21,855 nucleotides of DNA from NCBI GenBank assembly GCA_014859805.1, contig JACUTN010000002.1, positions 1-21,855 of the forward strand, written 5' to 3'. A model generated the notes under the pieces. The model saw nothing but the letters and a program-made list of their open reading frames with translations, was not told the DNA's origin and made no database searches. Shown here piece by piece: positions 6,997-14,112 of the stretch. Position 1 is the stretch's first letter. Each line of letters begins with the position of its first letter. Source of the DNA: Candidatus Bathyarchaeota archaeon. Lineage in GTDB: Archaea > Thermoproteota > Bathyarchaeia > Bathyarchaeales > Bathycorpusculaceae. The translations under genes were made by a program, and so were the position numbers.

Positions 6997-7656
6997 ATGC
7001 CCTCTTTGAAAACTCTTTTGAACAAAATAAGAAAGGAGTTAAAAGAAAAAGAGAAAGTGCGGGAAAAAGCTCAAAAAGACATGCGAAAGGCAACACGTCT
7101 TTCTAAGCAAGCAATACTGCTCATTCATCAGAAAAGATTTGGCGAAGCAAAAAAGCTCATCAAGAAAGCAAAGGAAATCATTTTGAGGCTTAATGACGCT
7201 TCGACCAAATATCCAGAGATTATTTACAGTGGCTTGTTTAACGCTGCGCGGCAAGAATACTCTGAAGCCAACATATTTCTAAACTTAATCCAAGAATCAA
7301 GGTTCATAACGCCGGAGGAGATCAATGTGCCTTCGGTTGATTATGTGCTTGGACTAGCCGATGTTATAGGAGAATGTAGACGCTTAGCATTGGATGCTTT
7401 GCGTGAGGCAGATGTAGAAAAGGCTGAAAAATGCTTGCAAATAATGGATGAAATATACACAGAGCTTATGGGTATGGATGAGGCTTACATGCTTGTTCCA
7501 GGACTTAGAAGAAAATGCGACATTGCAAGAAGGATTATCGAAACTACACGAGGAGACGTAACACAAGAGGCGCGGAGAAGCGCGCTGGAAAAACATTTGA
7601 AGCGTTTTGAGAAAATGGCAAAAAAGAGAAAGATAAGCTGTGAGAAGAGCAAATGA
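6997..7656 (+). CDS. Translin/TRAX family RNA-binding protein (archaeal C3PO-like)
   Basis: This all-helical protein of 219 residues carries the signature of translin and TRAX: LND.STKYPEIIYSGL near 65-80, AARQEYSEA (84-91) and DYVLGLADVIGECRR (115-129), followed by helices ending in a strongly basic tail. In eukaryotes translin and TRAX form C3PO, an RNase that clears RISC passenger strands and trims tRNA leaders. Archaeal single-chain homologues form octameric barrels with RNase activity. The acidic pairs E87/E90 and D122/E126 fall in the segments that hold the TRAX catalytic acids, so this copy looks catalytically competent (inference). The first 35 residues are a Lys/Glu-rich helix. It is the first gene of a compact group and ends 10 bases before endonuclease V. 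Confidence 0.87.
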   Translation: MPSLKTLLNKIRKELKEKEKVREKAQKDMRKATRLSKQAILLIHQKRFGEAKKLIKKAKEIILRLNDASTKYPEIIYSGLFNAARQEYSEANIFLNLIQESRFITPEEINVPSVDYVLGLADVIGECRRLALDALREADVEKAEKCLQIMDEIYTELMGMDEAYMLVPGLRRKCDIARRIIETTRGDVTQEARRSALEKHLKRFEKMAKKRKISCEKSK

Positions 7657-7666
7657 GTAGAAAAGA

Positions 7667-8356
7667 ATGGGTACTGTCAAACTAAAGCCTAACTTTTCCA
7701 TTGAAAAGGCACATGAAACGCAGTTGAAATTGTCTAAACAGATTGTACTTGAGGATGTGCTGCCAGAAAAAATCCGTTTTGTTGCAGGTGTTGATGTTGC
7801 CTACGTGAAAGACTTGGCTGTTGGCGCCGTGGCAGTTTTGGATTATGCCTCTCTAGAACTTGTGGAATCAAAAACTGTGCTTTATAAGGCTCGTTTTCCG
7901 TATGTTCCGACACTGCTTTCCTTTAGAGAGACTCCGCCAACAGTCCTATGCATCAAAAAGTTGCATTTGCAGCCCGATGTCTTTCTTGTTGATGCCCATG
8001 GTTTCGCACATCCCTATCGATGTGGATTTGCAAGCCATCTGGGACTCGTGATAGGGAAACCAACGATAGGTGTTGCTAAAGGCAGGCTGTTCGGTGAGGT
8101 TGAAGATGCAATGAGTCAAAAGGATCTTGCATTGCTTAGACATGAAGACGAAGTTATCGGTGCAGTAGTTAGGACGAAATGTGGATGTAAACCTGTTTAT
8201 GTTAGCGTTGGGCACATGGTTTCGTTGGAAACAGCAGTTAAAATCGTTAGGCATTGTATATGTCACAGTCGTATTCCTGAACCAATCTTGAAGGCTCATC
8301 AGATAGCAACTGCAGAAAAACGAAAAATCAATATCGCTTCAGCAGTTAACAAATAG
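7667..8356 (+). CDS. nfi: Endonuclease V (deoxyinosine 3' endonuclease)
   Basis: Endonuclease V cuts the second phosphodiester bond 3' to inosine in DNA, and several homologues prefer inosine in RNA. The family motifs are all present in 229 residues: GVDVAY (catalytic D43), FPYVPTLLSFRE (wedge Tyr region and E88), DAHGFAHPYRCG (D109, with H115 in the AHP turn), GVAKGRLFG (K138) and the late AHQIA histidine. One small departure is DAHG where DGHG is usual. The predicted length matches the family. The start is ATG 7667 with only a weak GAG upstream; it is probably translated with the translin gene that ends 10 bases before. Placement between a translin-like RNase and an HD phosphohydrolase suggests a role in nucleic-acid quality control. 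Confidence 0.95.
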   Translation: MGTVKLKPNFSIEKAHETQLKLSKQIVLEDVLPEKIRFVAGVDVAYVKDLAVGAVAVLDYASLELVESKTVLYKARFPYVPTLLSFRETPPTVLCIKKLHLQPDVFLVDAHGFAHPYRCGFASHLGLVIGKPTIGVAKGRLFGEVEDAMSQKDLALLRHEDEVIGAVVRTKCGCKPVYVSVGHMVSLETAVKIVRHCICHSRIPEPILKAHQIATAEKRKINIASAVNK

Positions 8357-8371
8357 GGAGTGAAATGTAAA

Positions 8372-9079
8372 TTGCTTCATCCAAGACTGAAAGCATTAGC
8401 GGATAAAATTCGCGATGATAAACTTCGGCAAAAAGTTGTTGAATTGCTGGAAGACCCAACGTTTGAAATAAACGGAAAGAAGTTTTCAGGCTTGCCCCTT
8501 GATGTTTCGCCAGCTGGATTGTCCCATCATCATTGCTATCCTGGCGGTTACATCGAACATGTTGTTTCAACAGCTAACCTCGCATTTGCAATGTGCAAGT
8601 CTGTGGAGAAAATTTACCGCGGAAAAGTCAACCGTGACCTTGTTATAGCCGGTGTGCTGTTACATGATATTTTTAAGCCCACTACGTACATTGTGAAGGA
8701 AAATGGAAGTTACAGCTCATCCCGTTTAGCTGATTACTTGGATCATTTATCTCTTGTGACTTCAGAGCTTGTTCGAAGAGACTTTCCGTTAGAATTGATT
8801 CACGTGGTGTCCGCTCATCATGGAGACTACGGTCCAATTAGACCGCGCACTGTTGAGGCTTTGATTTGTCATTTGGCGGATTTGATGGATTCGAGGTTGA
8901 ACGGGAAAGTTTTGAATGCAGCAGTATATCTTACGCGAAGAGCGGTTGGTGAGGAACTGCGTGGGTTGACTTCGAAGGAGGCTTTCGAAATAGTTCATTC
9001 GAAGTCTGTCGAAGGCTGGGAAGGAGTCGCAAAAACCGTTGAAAAAATAAAACGTAGAAGGAAGATGCGCAAAACTTAA
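8372..9079 (+). CDS. HD-domain metal-dependent phosphohydrolase
   Basis: This is a 235-residue HD-superfamily protein. The metal site can be read in order: a His-rich SHHHCYPGGYIEH (H52-H54 and H63), LLHDIFKP (H98-D99), DHLSL (D124-H125), SAHHGDYG (H149-H150) and LADLMDSRL (D170). Proteins with this PGGxxxH...HD...HH...D layout hydrolyse nucleotides, cyclic phosphates or RNA ends. The archaeal MptB cyclic-phosphate phosphodiesterase of pterin synthesis and YhaM-type exonuclease HD domains are the closest functional models I can name, but neither is proven. There is no OB domain. TTG 8372 is preferred because GGAGTGA (8357-8363) is eight bases upstream. GTG 8360, four codons earlier, has no SD. 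The gene almost abuts endonuclease V. Confidence 0.85.
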   Translation: MLHPRLKALADKIRDDKLRQKVVELLEDPTFEINGKKFSGLPLDVSPAGLSHHHCYPGGYIEHVVSTANLAFAMCKSVEKIYRGKVNRDLVIAGVLLHDIFKPTTYIVKENGSYSSSRLADYLDHLSLVTSELVRRDFPLELIHVVSAHHGDYGPIRPRTVEALICHLADLMDSRLNGKVLNAAVYLTRRAVGEELRGLTSKEAFEIVHSKSVEGWEGVAKTVEKIKRRRKMRKT

Positions 9080-9118
9080 TAGCTTATACTGATGGATTTT
9101 GAAAAATGGTGTTGCCAC

Positions 9119-9445
9119 ATGGAAATCTCGTTCCAAGAGTTTCAGAAATTAGATATGCGTGTTGGAAAGGTTTTAGAGGTAAATCAGATTCCGGGTTCAC
9201 GAAATCTCATAAGAATGATTGTGGATTTTGGAACTGAAAAGAGGCAAGCGGTTGCGGGGCTTTCACAATGGTATAAGCCGGAGGACTTGGCGGGTAACAA
9301 GTATGGTTTTGTATTGAATCTTCAGCGGAGAAAGTTCATGGGTGTAGAATCTCAATGCATGATTTTGGCTGCAGAAGACGAAAAAGGAAACGTTGTATGC
9401 TTAAAGCCAGAAAAAGACATCGCTGAAGGAAGCAAAATACACTAA
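9119..9445 (+). CDS. tRNA-binding OB-fold protein (CsaA / MetRS C-terminal domain type)
   Basis: This 108-residue stand-alone EMAP-II/Trbp111-like domain has the family core FQKLDMRVGKVLEVNQIPG near 8-26, then IVDFGTEKRQAVAGLSQWY and FVLNLQRRKFMGVESQCMIL. Such domains dimerise and bind the outer corner of tRNA; in archaea they occur as a detached MetRS beta-like subunit that improves tRNA capture. ATG 9119 is preferred since family members begin a few residues before FQKLD and GGTG lies seven bases upstream. ATG 9092 in the same frame would add nine residues. It is the last gene of the translin-nfi-HD group, 39 bases after its neighbour. It then meets the convergent rfc operon. Confidence 0.88.
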   Translation: MEISFQEFQKLDMRVGKVLEVNQIPGSRNLIRMIVDFGTEKRQAVAGLSQWYKPEDLAGNKYGFVLNLQRRKFMGVESQCMILAAEDEKGNVVCLKPEKDIAEGSKIH

Positions 9446-9481
9446 AACAACCTCGAACTTTGGCGATTTTTCCACGCAAAC

Positions 9482-9549
9482 AAAAAAGATAGACCCCCTA
9501 GGTTTTCAACATCTCACAACCGTCAGCGCCTATATATAAGGGGGGTCTA
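9482..9549 (-). terminator. Inverted repeat plus T-run at the end of the rfc operon
   Basis: TAGACCCCC (9490-9498) and GGGGGTCTA (9541-9549) are a perfect 9-base inverted repeat separated by 42 bases. Read on the - strand, the second arm is followed within three bases by six T (9487-9482). This looks like a hairpin-plus-U-tract terminator for rfcL, whose stop is 29 bases upstream, though the loop is long. A TATATATA stretch (9531-9538) lies inside the loop. Confidence 0.45.
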
Positions 9550-9577
9550 GCGTCTCAGAAGATCAGAGTTTAAGGTT

Positions 9578-10837
9578 TCATCCTATAAGCTGAGTGATCG
9601 CTTCTGCTTTTTTCTTGGTTCCGGCTAAATATTCAATCATCTCAGGTTCTAGATCAAGCCATTTTGCAAGTCCAACAGCCATATCCGCATTGTTTTTGAA
9701 GATGATTCTCAGATAGGGTAGAATCTCTTTTGAGGCTCTAACGGCTGAAATGTGACATTTACGCTTGATTTTGCGTCCGATCTTCAGTCGCATTGCTCGT
9801 TCAGCCTTAGATCTAGATAACATTCGTATACGCCCAGGAAACTTAAACGGTATCCAACCACCAGCCTTAGTGTTCTGCCTCGCCATAGCCACGCCAGCAG
9901 ACATGAAATCAACTACGTAGCGAATGAAACCCCAGTTCTGAGTAGAGCGAATTCTACCACGATAAACATCCGCAAGCGACAAAGCATCCATAGCTCTGAC
10001 CAAGTCATGCGGATCAGTCAAGTGCGCAGGAACGTTTTCATAAATCCACTCAAAAAGCATGTCAATGTCAACATCAGCCATATCAACCGCCCTTTTCGCG
10101 CCCACACAAGTTTTTCCGTAGATAATCATTCTCAACACTGTGAAGATTTTCTCTCGCCTGTCGCGGTAACCAAGCCAAGAAACATCATCATAAGTCAGCT
10201 TCTTCTTGCCTTGAGCCAAAGCCTGAAAATCATTGACTGCTGAGCGGACGTCACCCTGCGAACGTTGAGCAATAAACTTTAGAGCGTTTTCTTCAACTTC
10301 AATTGCCTCACGCAAACATATCCGTTTCAAATGTTTCATCACTTCGCTCGTTGGTGGCTTCTTAAACTCTATTAGAAGGCAGTAGTTGCGAAGAGTTGAA
10401 AAACGCGGGTTATAAGCATTATTAGCTATCAAAACCACTGGACACTGGGCTGTCTTCACAATTCCAGTCATCGCTTTGACTCCACCTCTGTCTGCCGTAC
10501 CCGTCAACCCATCCAATTCGTCAAGCAAAACAATTCTTTTCCCGCCAAAGAGCGACCCATATTGCGAAGCTAACCCTGCAAAACGTTTCACGGCGTCTTC
10601 TGTTCTGTAATCACTCGCGTTCTTCTCCACAAACTCCATATGGAAATCGTTAGCCAAGGCTTCAACCGTAACGGTTTTTCCGATACCTGGCGGTCCATAG
10701 AGAAAAGCAGCCCTCTTTTTAGGGACGCCTTTTTCCCAAGACTTCACCCAATTAGCAAACTTTTGGATGGCATCCCTGTTGCCAACGACCTCGTTTAGAG
10801 ATTTTGGTTTGTGCTCAACAACCCAAACAGCGTACAC
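9578..10837 (-). CDS. rfcL: Replication factor C large subunit
   Basis: This is the large subunit of the archaeal clamp loader, which with four RFC small subunits opens the PCNA ring and places it on primed DNA. The 419 residues begin with KPKSLNEVVGN, then Walker A GPPGIGKT (48-55) and Walker B LLDELD (104-109), with AAA+ lid and collar regions behind. It lacks the SRC arginine-finger motif, as expected of the large subunit. GTG 10837 is preferred: AGGTG (10849-10845) sits seven bases upstream and the protein starts close to the usual position. A frame from TTG 10885 would overlap rfcS. The C-terminus ends in KKKAEAITQLIG without the acidic tail and PIP box (QxxLxxFF type) common in this family, so it is shorter than the usual 450-500 residues. 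Confidence 0.93.
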   Translation of the reverse strand: MYAVWVVEHKPKSLNEVVGNRDAIQKFANWVKSWEKGVPKKRAAFLYGPPGIGKTVTVEALANDFHMEFVEKNASDYRTEDAVKRFAGLASQYGSLFGGKRIVLLDELDGLTGTADRGGVKAMTGIVKTAQCPVVLIANNAYNPRFSTLRNYCLLIEFKKPPTSEVMKHLKRICLREAIEVEENALKFIAQRSQGDVRSAVNDFQALAQGKKKLTYDDVSWLGYRDRREKIFTVLRMIIYGKTCVGAKRAVDMADVDIDMLFEWIYENVPAHLTDPHDLVRAMDALSLADVYRGRIRSTQNWGFIRYVVDFMSAGVAMARQNTKAGGWIPFKFPGRIRMLSRSKAERAMRLKIGRKIKRKCHISAVRASKEILPYLRIIFKNNADMAVGLAKWLDLEPEMIEYLAGTKKKAEAITQLIG

Positions 10838-10847
10838 ACTTTTGCAC

Positions 10848-11819
10848 CTAAATCTTCTTTCCCAATTCGTAGCTGGCTTCAACAAGTCTAGCTAGAAGTG
10901 CACTTAACTGAACCTCTTCATCAGAACCCTGAACAAGCCTATAATCTATTTCACCCACAACGTCGGCGAGCTTTATCTTCCAAAGTTCAGGAATGTCTGA
11001 CCTGAAAATTTCCGTGTGGATTTGACGAATTATATCGCTTCCCGCCACCCCATATTTTCGAATCATGTTACGCAATTGCTTTCTCGCTTCCAAGAAATCA
11101 CCATTCATGGCTATCTCTATCAATTTCCTTACGTCCGCAGGATTCGCCTTACCAGCAATCGAATAAACAACCTTCGCATCGATAGGCTTATTCAGAGAGG
11201 CGGCTGCCTGCAAATTGTTTATCGCTCTTCTTAGGTCTCCGCTGCAAACTTCGAAGATAGCGTTTAAACCCTCGTCTAAAAGGTTTAATCCTTCCTTTTC
11301 AGCTATTAACCTCAAATAACGGTCTTGTTCTTCTCTTGGAAGATACATAAAGCGGAAGGGGGCACATCTTGATTGGATGGGTTCTATTATCTTTCCACTG
11401 TAATTCGCAATTAGAATGAACCTGCATGTTTCCGTGTAACGTTCCATCGTACGCCTCAACGCCTGCTGCGCATCAGAAGTCATGTTATCCGCTTCATCCA
11501 AAACCATTATTTTAAACGGAATTTCACCAATAGACCGAACCCTCGCAAAAGTCTTCACAGTTTCCCTAACCACGTTAATACCACGCGCATCACTTGCATT
11601 CAACTCCATAATACGTCCTCTGTAAGCGTCACCGTAAAGGTCTCTAGCCACACAAAGCGCAGCAGTAGTTTTTCCAGTTCCAGGTGGACCAGCAAAAATG
11701 CAGTGCGGCACATTCCTTGATCTAACAAAACTTTTCAATCGTTCAACTATTTCTTTCTGGTTAACCATGTCACCCAATGTTTTTGGTCTATATTTTTCAG
11801 CCCACATTTCAAAACTCAA
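10848..11819 (-). CDS. rfcS: Replication factor C small subunit
   Basis: AAA+ ATPase subunit of the clamp loader, four copies per complex. In 323 residues I see the RFC box WAEKYRPKTL, Walker A GPPGTGKT (44-51), Walker B VLDEAD (106-111), the RFC motif ALRRTMERYTETCRF and the arginine-finger SRC (150-152) that completes the ATP site of the neighbouring subunit. TTG 11819 is chosen because TGGAGGAGG lies nine bases upstream. ATG 11807 (MWAEKYRP) is the usual family start and is the alternative. The gene is followed after 10 bases by rfcL, so the pair is co-transcribed. An A+T-rich stretch with a TTTATTA element at about 11857-11863 could be its TATA box. Confidence 0.96.
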   Translation of the reverse strand: MSFEMWAEKYRPKTLGDMVNQKEIVERLKSFVRSRNVPHCIFAGPPGTGKTTAALCVARDLYGDAYRGRIMELNASDARGINVVRETVKTFARVRSIGEIPFKIMVLDEADNMTSDAQQALRRTMERYTETCRFILIANYSGKIIEPIQSRCAPFRFMYLPREEQDRYLRLIAEKEGLNLLDEGLNAIFEVCSGDLRRAINNLQAAASLNKPIDAKVVYSIAGKANPADVRKLIEIAMNGDFLEARKQLRNMIRKYGVAGSDIIRQIHTEIFRSDIPELWKIKLADVVGEIDYRLVQGSDEEVQLSALLARLVEASYELGKKI

Positions 11820-12067
11820 ACGTCTAAGCCTCCTCCATAGCATAATAAAGAAACTGCTAATAAATGCTATTCAGAAGAAATGCCAAAAAAAAGATGGGCT
11901 GACATAACAATGTTTTCTATCACAACTAATGGACACACAACATTTTTAGAACTTCTCACATCGTGCCCAATGGTTATCACAGAGTTTAGATTCGCAAAGG
12001 TTTCCAGTCCCAGCAGAGGCAGTTCCTAAAACAACGATTTAAGCTCAACATAAAAAGAAGGGAGAAG
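11820..12067. other. Intergenic region between gdhA and rfcS
   Basis: This stretch of 248 bases should hold the gdhA terminator and the rfcS promoter, both read on the - strand. T-runs on that strand occur at 12056-12052 (five) and 11892-11885 (eight); either could end gdhA transcription. TTTATTA near 11857-11863 is a possible rfcS TATA box. Short frames here have no coding character. Confidence 0.4.
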
Positions 12068-13318
12068 TTACATGCGACCTAATGCCTGCATTGCGTCCAC
12101 AATTTTCCTAATTGCCGTGACATACGCAGCTGTGCGCATGTCTATTTGATGTTGCTGTGCAGTTTGGTAAACATCTTGGAAGGCTTTTGTCATCGCTTGT
12201 TTTAGTTTTTCATCGACCTCTTCGTCGCTCCAGTAGTATCCCATGCGGTTTTGAACCCATTCGAAATAGCTTACTGTGACCCCTCCAGCATTAGCTAGAA
12301 CATCTGGAATTACTTTGACACCCTTTTCATGCAGTATCTTGTCTGCTTCGGGAGTTGTCGGTCCGTTTGCCTCTTCAACTATAAGCTTTGCTTTGACGTC
12401 GTTGACGTTCTTTTCGGTTATTTGATTCTCTAAGGCTGCAGGAATGAGTATGTCGCAGTCTACGGTGATTGGGTCTATAGTGCTTATTTCTTTGCTTCCT
12501 GGAAAACCTTTCACAGTGCGCGTTTTATCCTTAAATTCTGCAAGTGCCAAAGGATTCATACCTTCAGGATTATATGCGCCACCTACAGAATCACTCACTG
12601 CCACGATTTTGCATCCTAATTCATACAGATATTTAGCTATAGGTCGGGCAACGTTACCATATCCTTGTATGGAAACCCGTGCTCCTCTTAATGGTATGTT
12701 GAAGGCCTTAACGGCTTCCAATGTAGCGAAGAACGCTCCGCGACCAGTTGCGGTTCCTCTTCCCCGAGAGCCGCCTATGCTCAAAGGTTTAGCAGTTATA
12801 ACTCCAGGAACGCATTTCCCAGCAATCTTGCAGTATTCATCAACAAACCAGCCCATAATCTGAGCATTTGTTCCCACATCAGGTGCAGGAATGTCTTGGT
12901 CTGGTCCAACAAACTTCGCTATCGCAGTAGCATAGCCTCTTGTTAACCGTTCAAGCTCGCCTTGCGACATTTCTTTTGGATTACATGTAATTCCGCCTTT
13001 GCCACCGCCATACGGAACGCCAACAACACCATTTTTTACACTCATCCAAAATGCCAATGATTTAACTTCGTCCAGACATACTCCCGGATGGTAGCGGATG
13101 CCACCTTTTGCTGGACCTCTGGATGTGTTATGTCGCACACGGTAGCCAGTGAATACCTTTATTTTTCCAGAATCCATTTTTACAGGAATCGATACGATTA
13201 CAATACGTTCTGGATTGCTTAAGACCTCTACAACGTCGGGTTCTAAATTCAGCACAGCCGCTGCCTTCTTCAGTGGTTTTAACGCCTCTTCATATAAGCT
13301 GCTTTTTTGTTCAGACAT
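12068..13318 (-). CDS. gdhA: Glutamate dehydrogenase (NAD(P)-dependent)
   Basis: The hexameric enzyme interconverts glutamate and 2-oxoglutarate plus ammonium, linking carbon and nitrogen metabolism. The 416 residues match archaeal GDH length. The substrate-binding and catalytic marks are GPAKGGIRYHP (K71), VKNGVVGVPYGGGKGG (K95 and K107, of which K107 is the reactive lysine) and PAPDVGT (D147). The Rossmann nucleotide site is QGYGNVA (218-224), with D243 after the next strand, which favours NAD, although cofactor preference is not secure from this. ATG 13318 is preceded on the - strand by GTTTAAAA, a plausible TATA box, and a leader of about 30 bases. It is separated from the rfc genes downstream by 248 bases and diverges from gins23. 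Confidence 0.95.
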   Translation of the reverse strand: MSEQKSSLYEEALKPLKKAAAVLNLEPDVVEVLSNPERIVIVSIPVKMDSGKIKVFTGYRVRHNTSRGPAKGGIRYHPGVCLDEVKSLAFWMSVKNGVVGVPYGGGKGGITCNPKEMSQGELERLTRGYATAIAKFVGPDQDIPAPDVGTNAQIMGWFVDEYCKIAGKCVPGVITAKPLSIGGSRGRGTATGRGAFFATLEAVKAFNIPLRGARVSIQGYGNVARPIAKYLYELGCKIVAVSDSVGGAYNPEGMNPLALAEFKDKTRTVKGFPGSKEISTIDPITVDCDILIPAALENQITEKNVNDVKAKLIVEEANGPTTPEADKILHEKGVKVIPDVLANAGGVTVSYFEWVQNRMGYYWSDEEVDEKLKQAMTKAFQDVYQTAQQHQIDMRTAAYVTAIRKIVDAMQALGRM

Positions 13319-13370
13319 GTTTCCACATCTTTACGTTTGTAAACCGAATACGACAGAAATTAGCTTTTGC

Positions 13371-13379
13371 TTTTAAACA
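13371..13379 (-). promoter_or_regulatory. TATA box of gdhA
   Basis: Read on the - strand this is TGTTTAAAA, about 55 bases upstream of the gdhA ATG, so transcription would begin near 13348. Confidence 0.4.
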
Positions 13380-13494
13380 TTACTTTCTGCACACTTGAAT
13401 ATCACCATGCAAACCGCTGTTTCACTCATTACCCCACTCTTCCGTGTTAAGTTGGATTTCCCTGAACTTTTTTGTCACAATTTTTCGACTACAG

Positions 13495-13503
13495 TTTTTA
13501 TAT
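13495..13503 (+). promoter_or_regulatory. TATA box of the gins23-mcm operon
   Basis: TTTTTATAT lies about 40 bases before ATG 13540. A start near 13525 would leave a very short leader carrying the GGAAGGAG site at 13523-13530, so the real start may be a few bases earlier. Confidence 0.5.
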
Positions 13504-13539
13504 CTTACAGGCTTATAATTGCAGGAAGGAGAGAGAAAA

Positions 13540-14112
13540 ATGCAGGTGAAGAAGGTTTCATCGACCATTAAAAACTTGGATTTTAGTTTTGAAAATTCAC
13601 TTGCGAAGATTGTTGCAAATAGGAATTGCCCAGAAATCAAGCTTGCCGGATTAAAGGTAGGTCCTTTTGAAGAAGGAAATGAATATGAAGTTAAATACTG
13701 GGTAGCCAGAGAACTTGTTAAATCTGGAATTGCCCGTTTCAGAGAAGAAGAAATGTTAGACGCAGCTAAACTTCACAAAATTCAATGGAAAGAACGAGTC
13801 CAAACCACTAGGCAAATATCTAAATTACCAGAAGATTTCTATCCAAAACTTCGAAGATATTTAGTAGAATTAAGACAGGAAATAACCAAAAAACCTGAGA
13901 AAATGCGAGAATACGAAAAAGTTAGGCAGCTAACACAAGATATTATAAACTCAAGATTAAAAAAAATCGTTTCGCTTGCCTCAGCTCCAGCTCAAACAGA
14001 GCGAATTCTAAAGAATTTTGCAACAGAGGAAAGATTTCTTTACGAAGAAAATTACAAGCTTATCAGTGAATGGCGAACACACATACTAAAGAACAAGGAA
14101 GGAGAAAAATGA
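13540..14112 (+). CDS. gins23: GINS complex subunit Gins23
   Basis: GINS joins MCM and the Cdc45/GAN-like protein in the archaeal CMG replicative helicase and bridges to primase. The 190 residues have the Gins23 (Sld5/Psf2-Psf3 like) order: a small beta-rich B domain first, with KLAGLKVGPFEEGNEYEV then WVARELVKSGIARF near 34-66, followed by the helical A domain with KLPEDFYPKLRRYL near 107-120 and RLKKIVSLAS near 147-156. ATG 13540 is set by GGAAGGAG nine bases upstream; a TTG at 13519 in frame lies before that SD and is not used. Its stop overlaps the mcm start by four bases (ATGA), so the two are translationally coupled, as in Sulfolobus. Confidence 0.9.
   Translation: MQVKKVSSTIKNLDFSFENSLAKIVANRNCPEIKLAGLKVGPFEEGNEYEVKYWVARELVKSGIARFREEEMLDAAKLHKIQWKERVQTTRQISKLPEDFYPKLRRYLVELRQEITKKPEKMREYEKVRQLTQDIINSRLKKIVSLASAPAQTERILKNFATEERFLYEENYKLISEWRTHILKNKEGEK

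Noticed and set aside
11911..12030. Short + strand frame between gdhA and rfcS
   Set aside because: About 39 codons, no SD, no coding character.
12444..12863. 139-codon antisense frame inside gdhA
   Set aside because: Shadow of a well-conserved gene; no independent signals.
13408..13572. 54-codon + strand frame starting at ATG 13408 across the gins23 promoter
   Set aside because: It runs through the TATA box and SD of gins23 and into that gene in another frame; no SD of its own.
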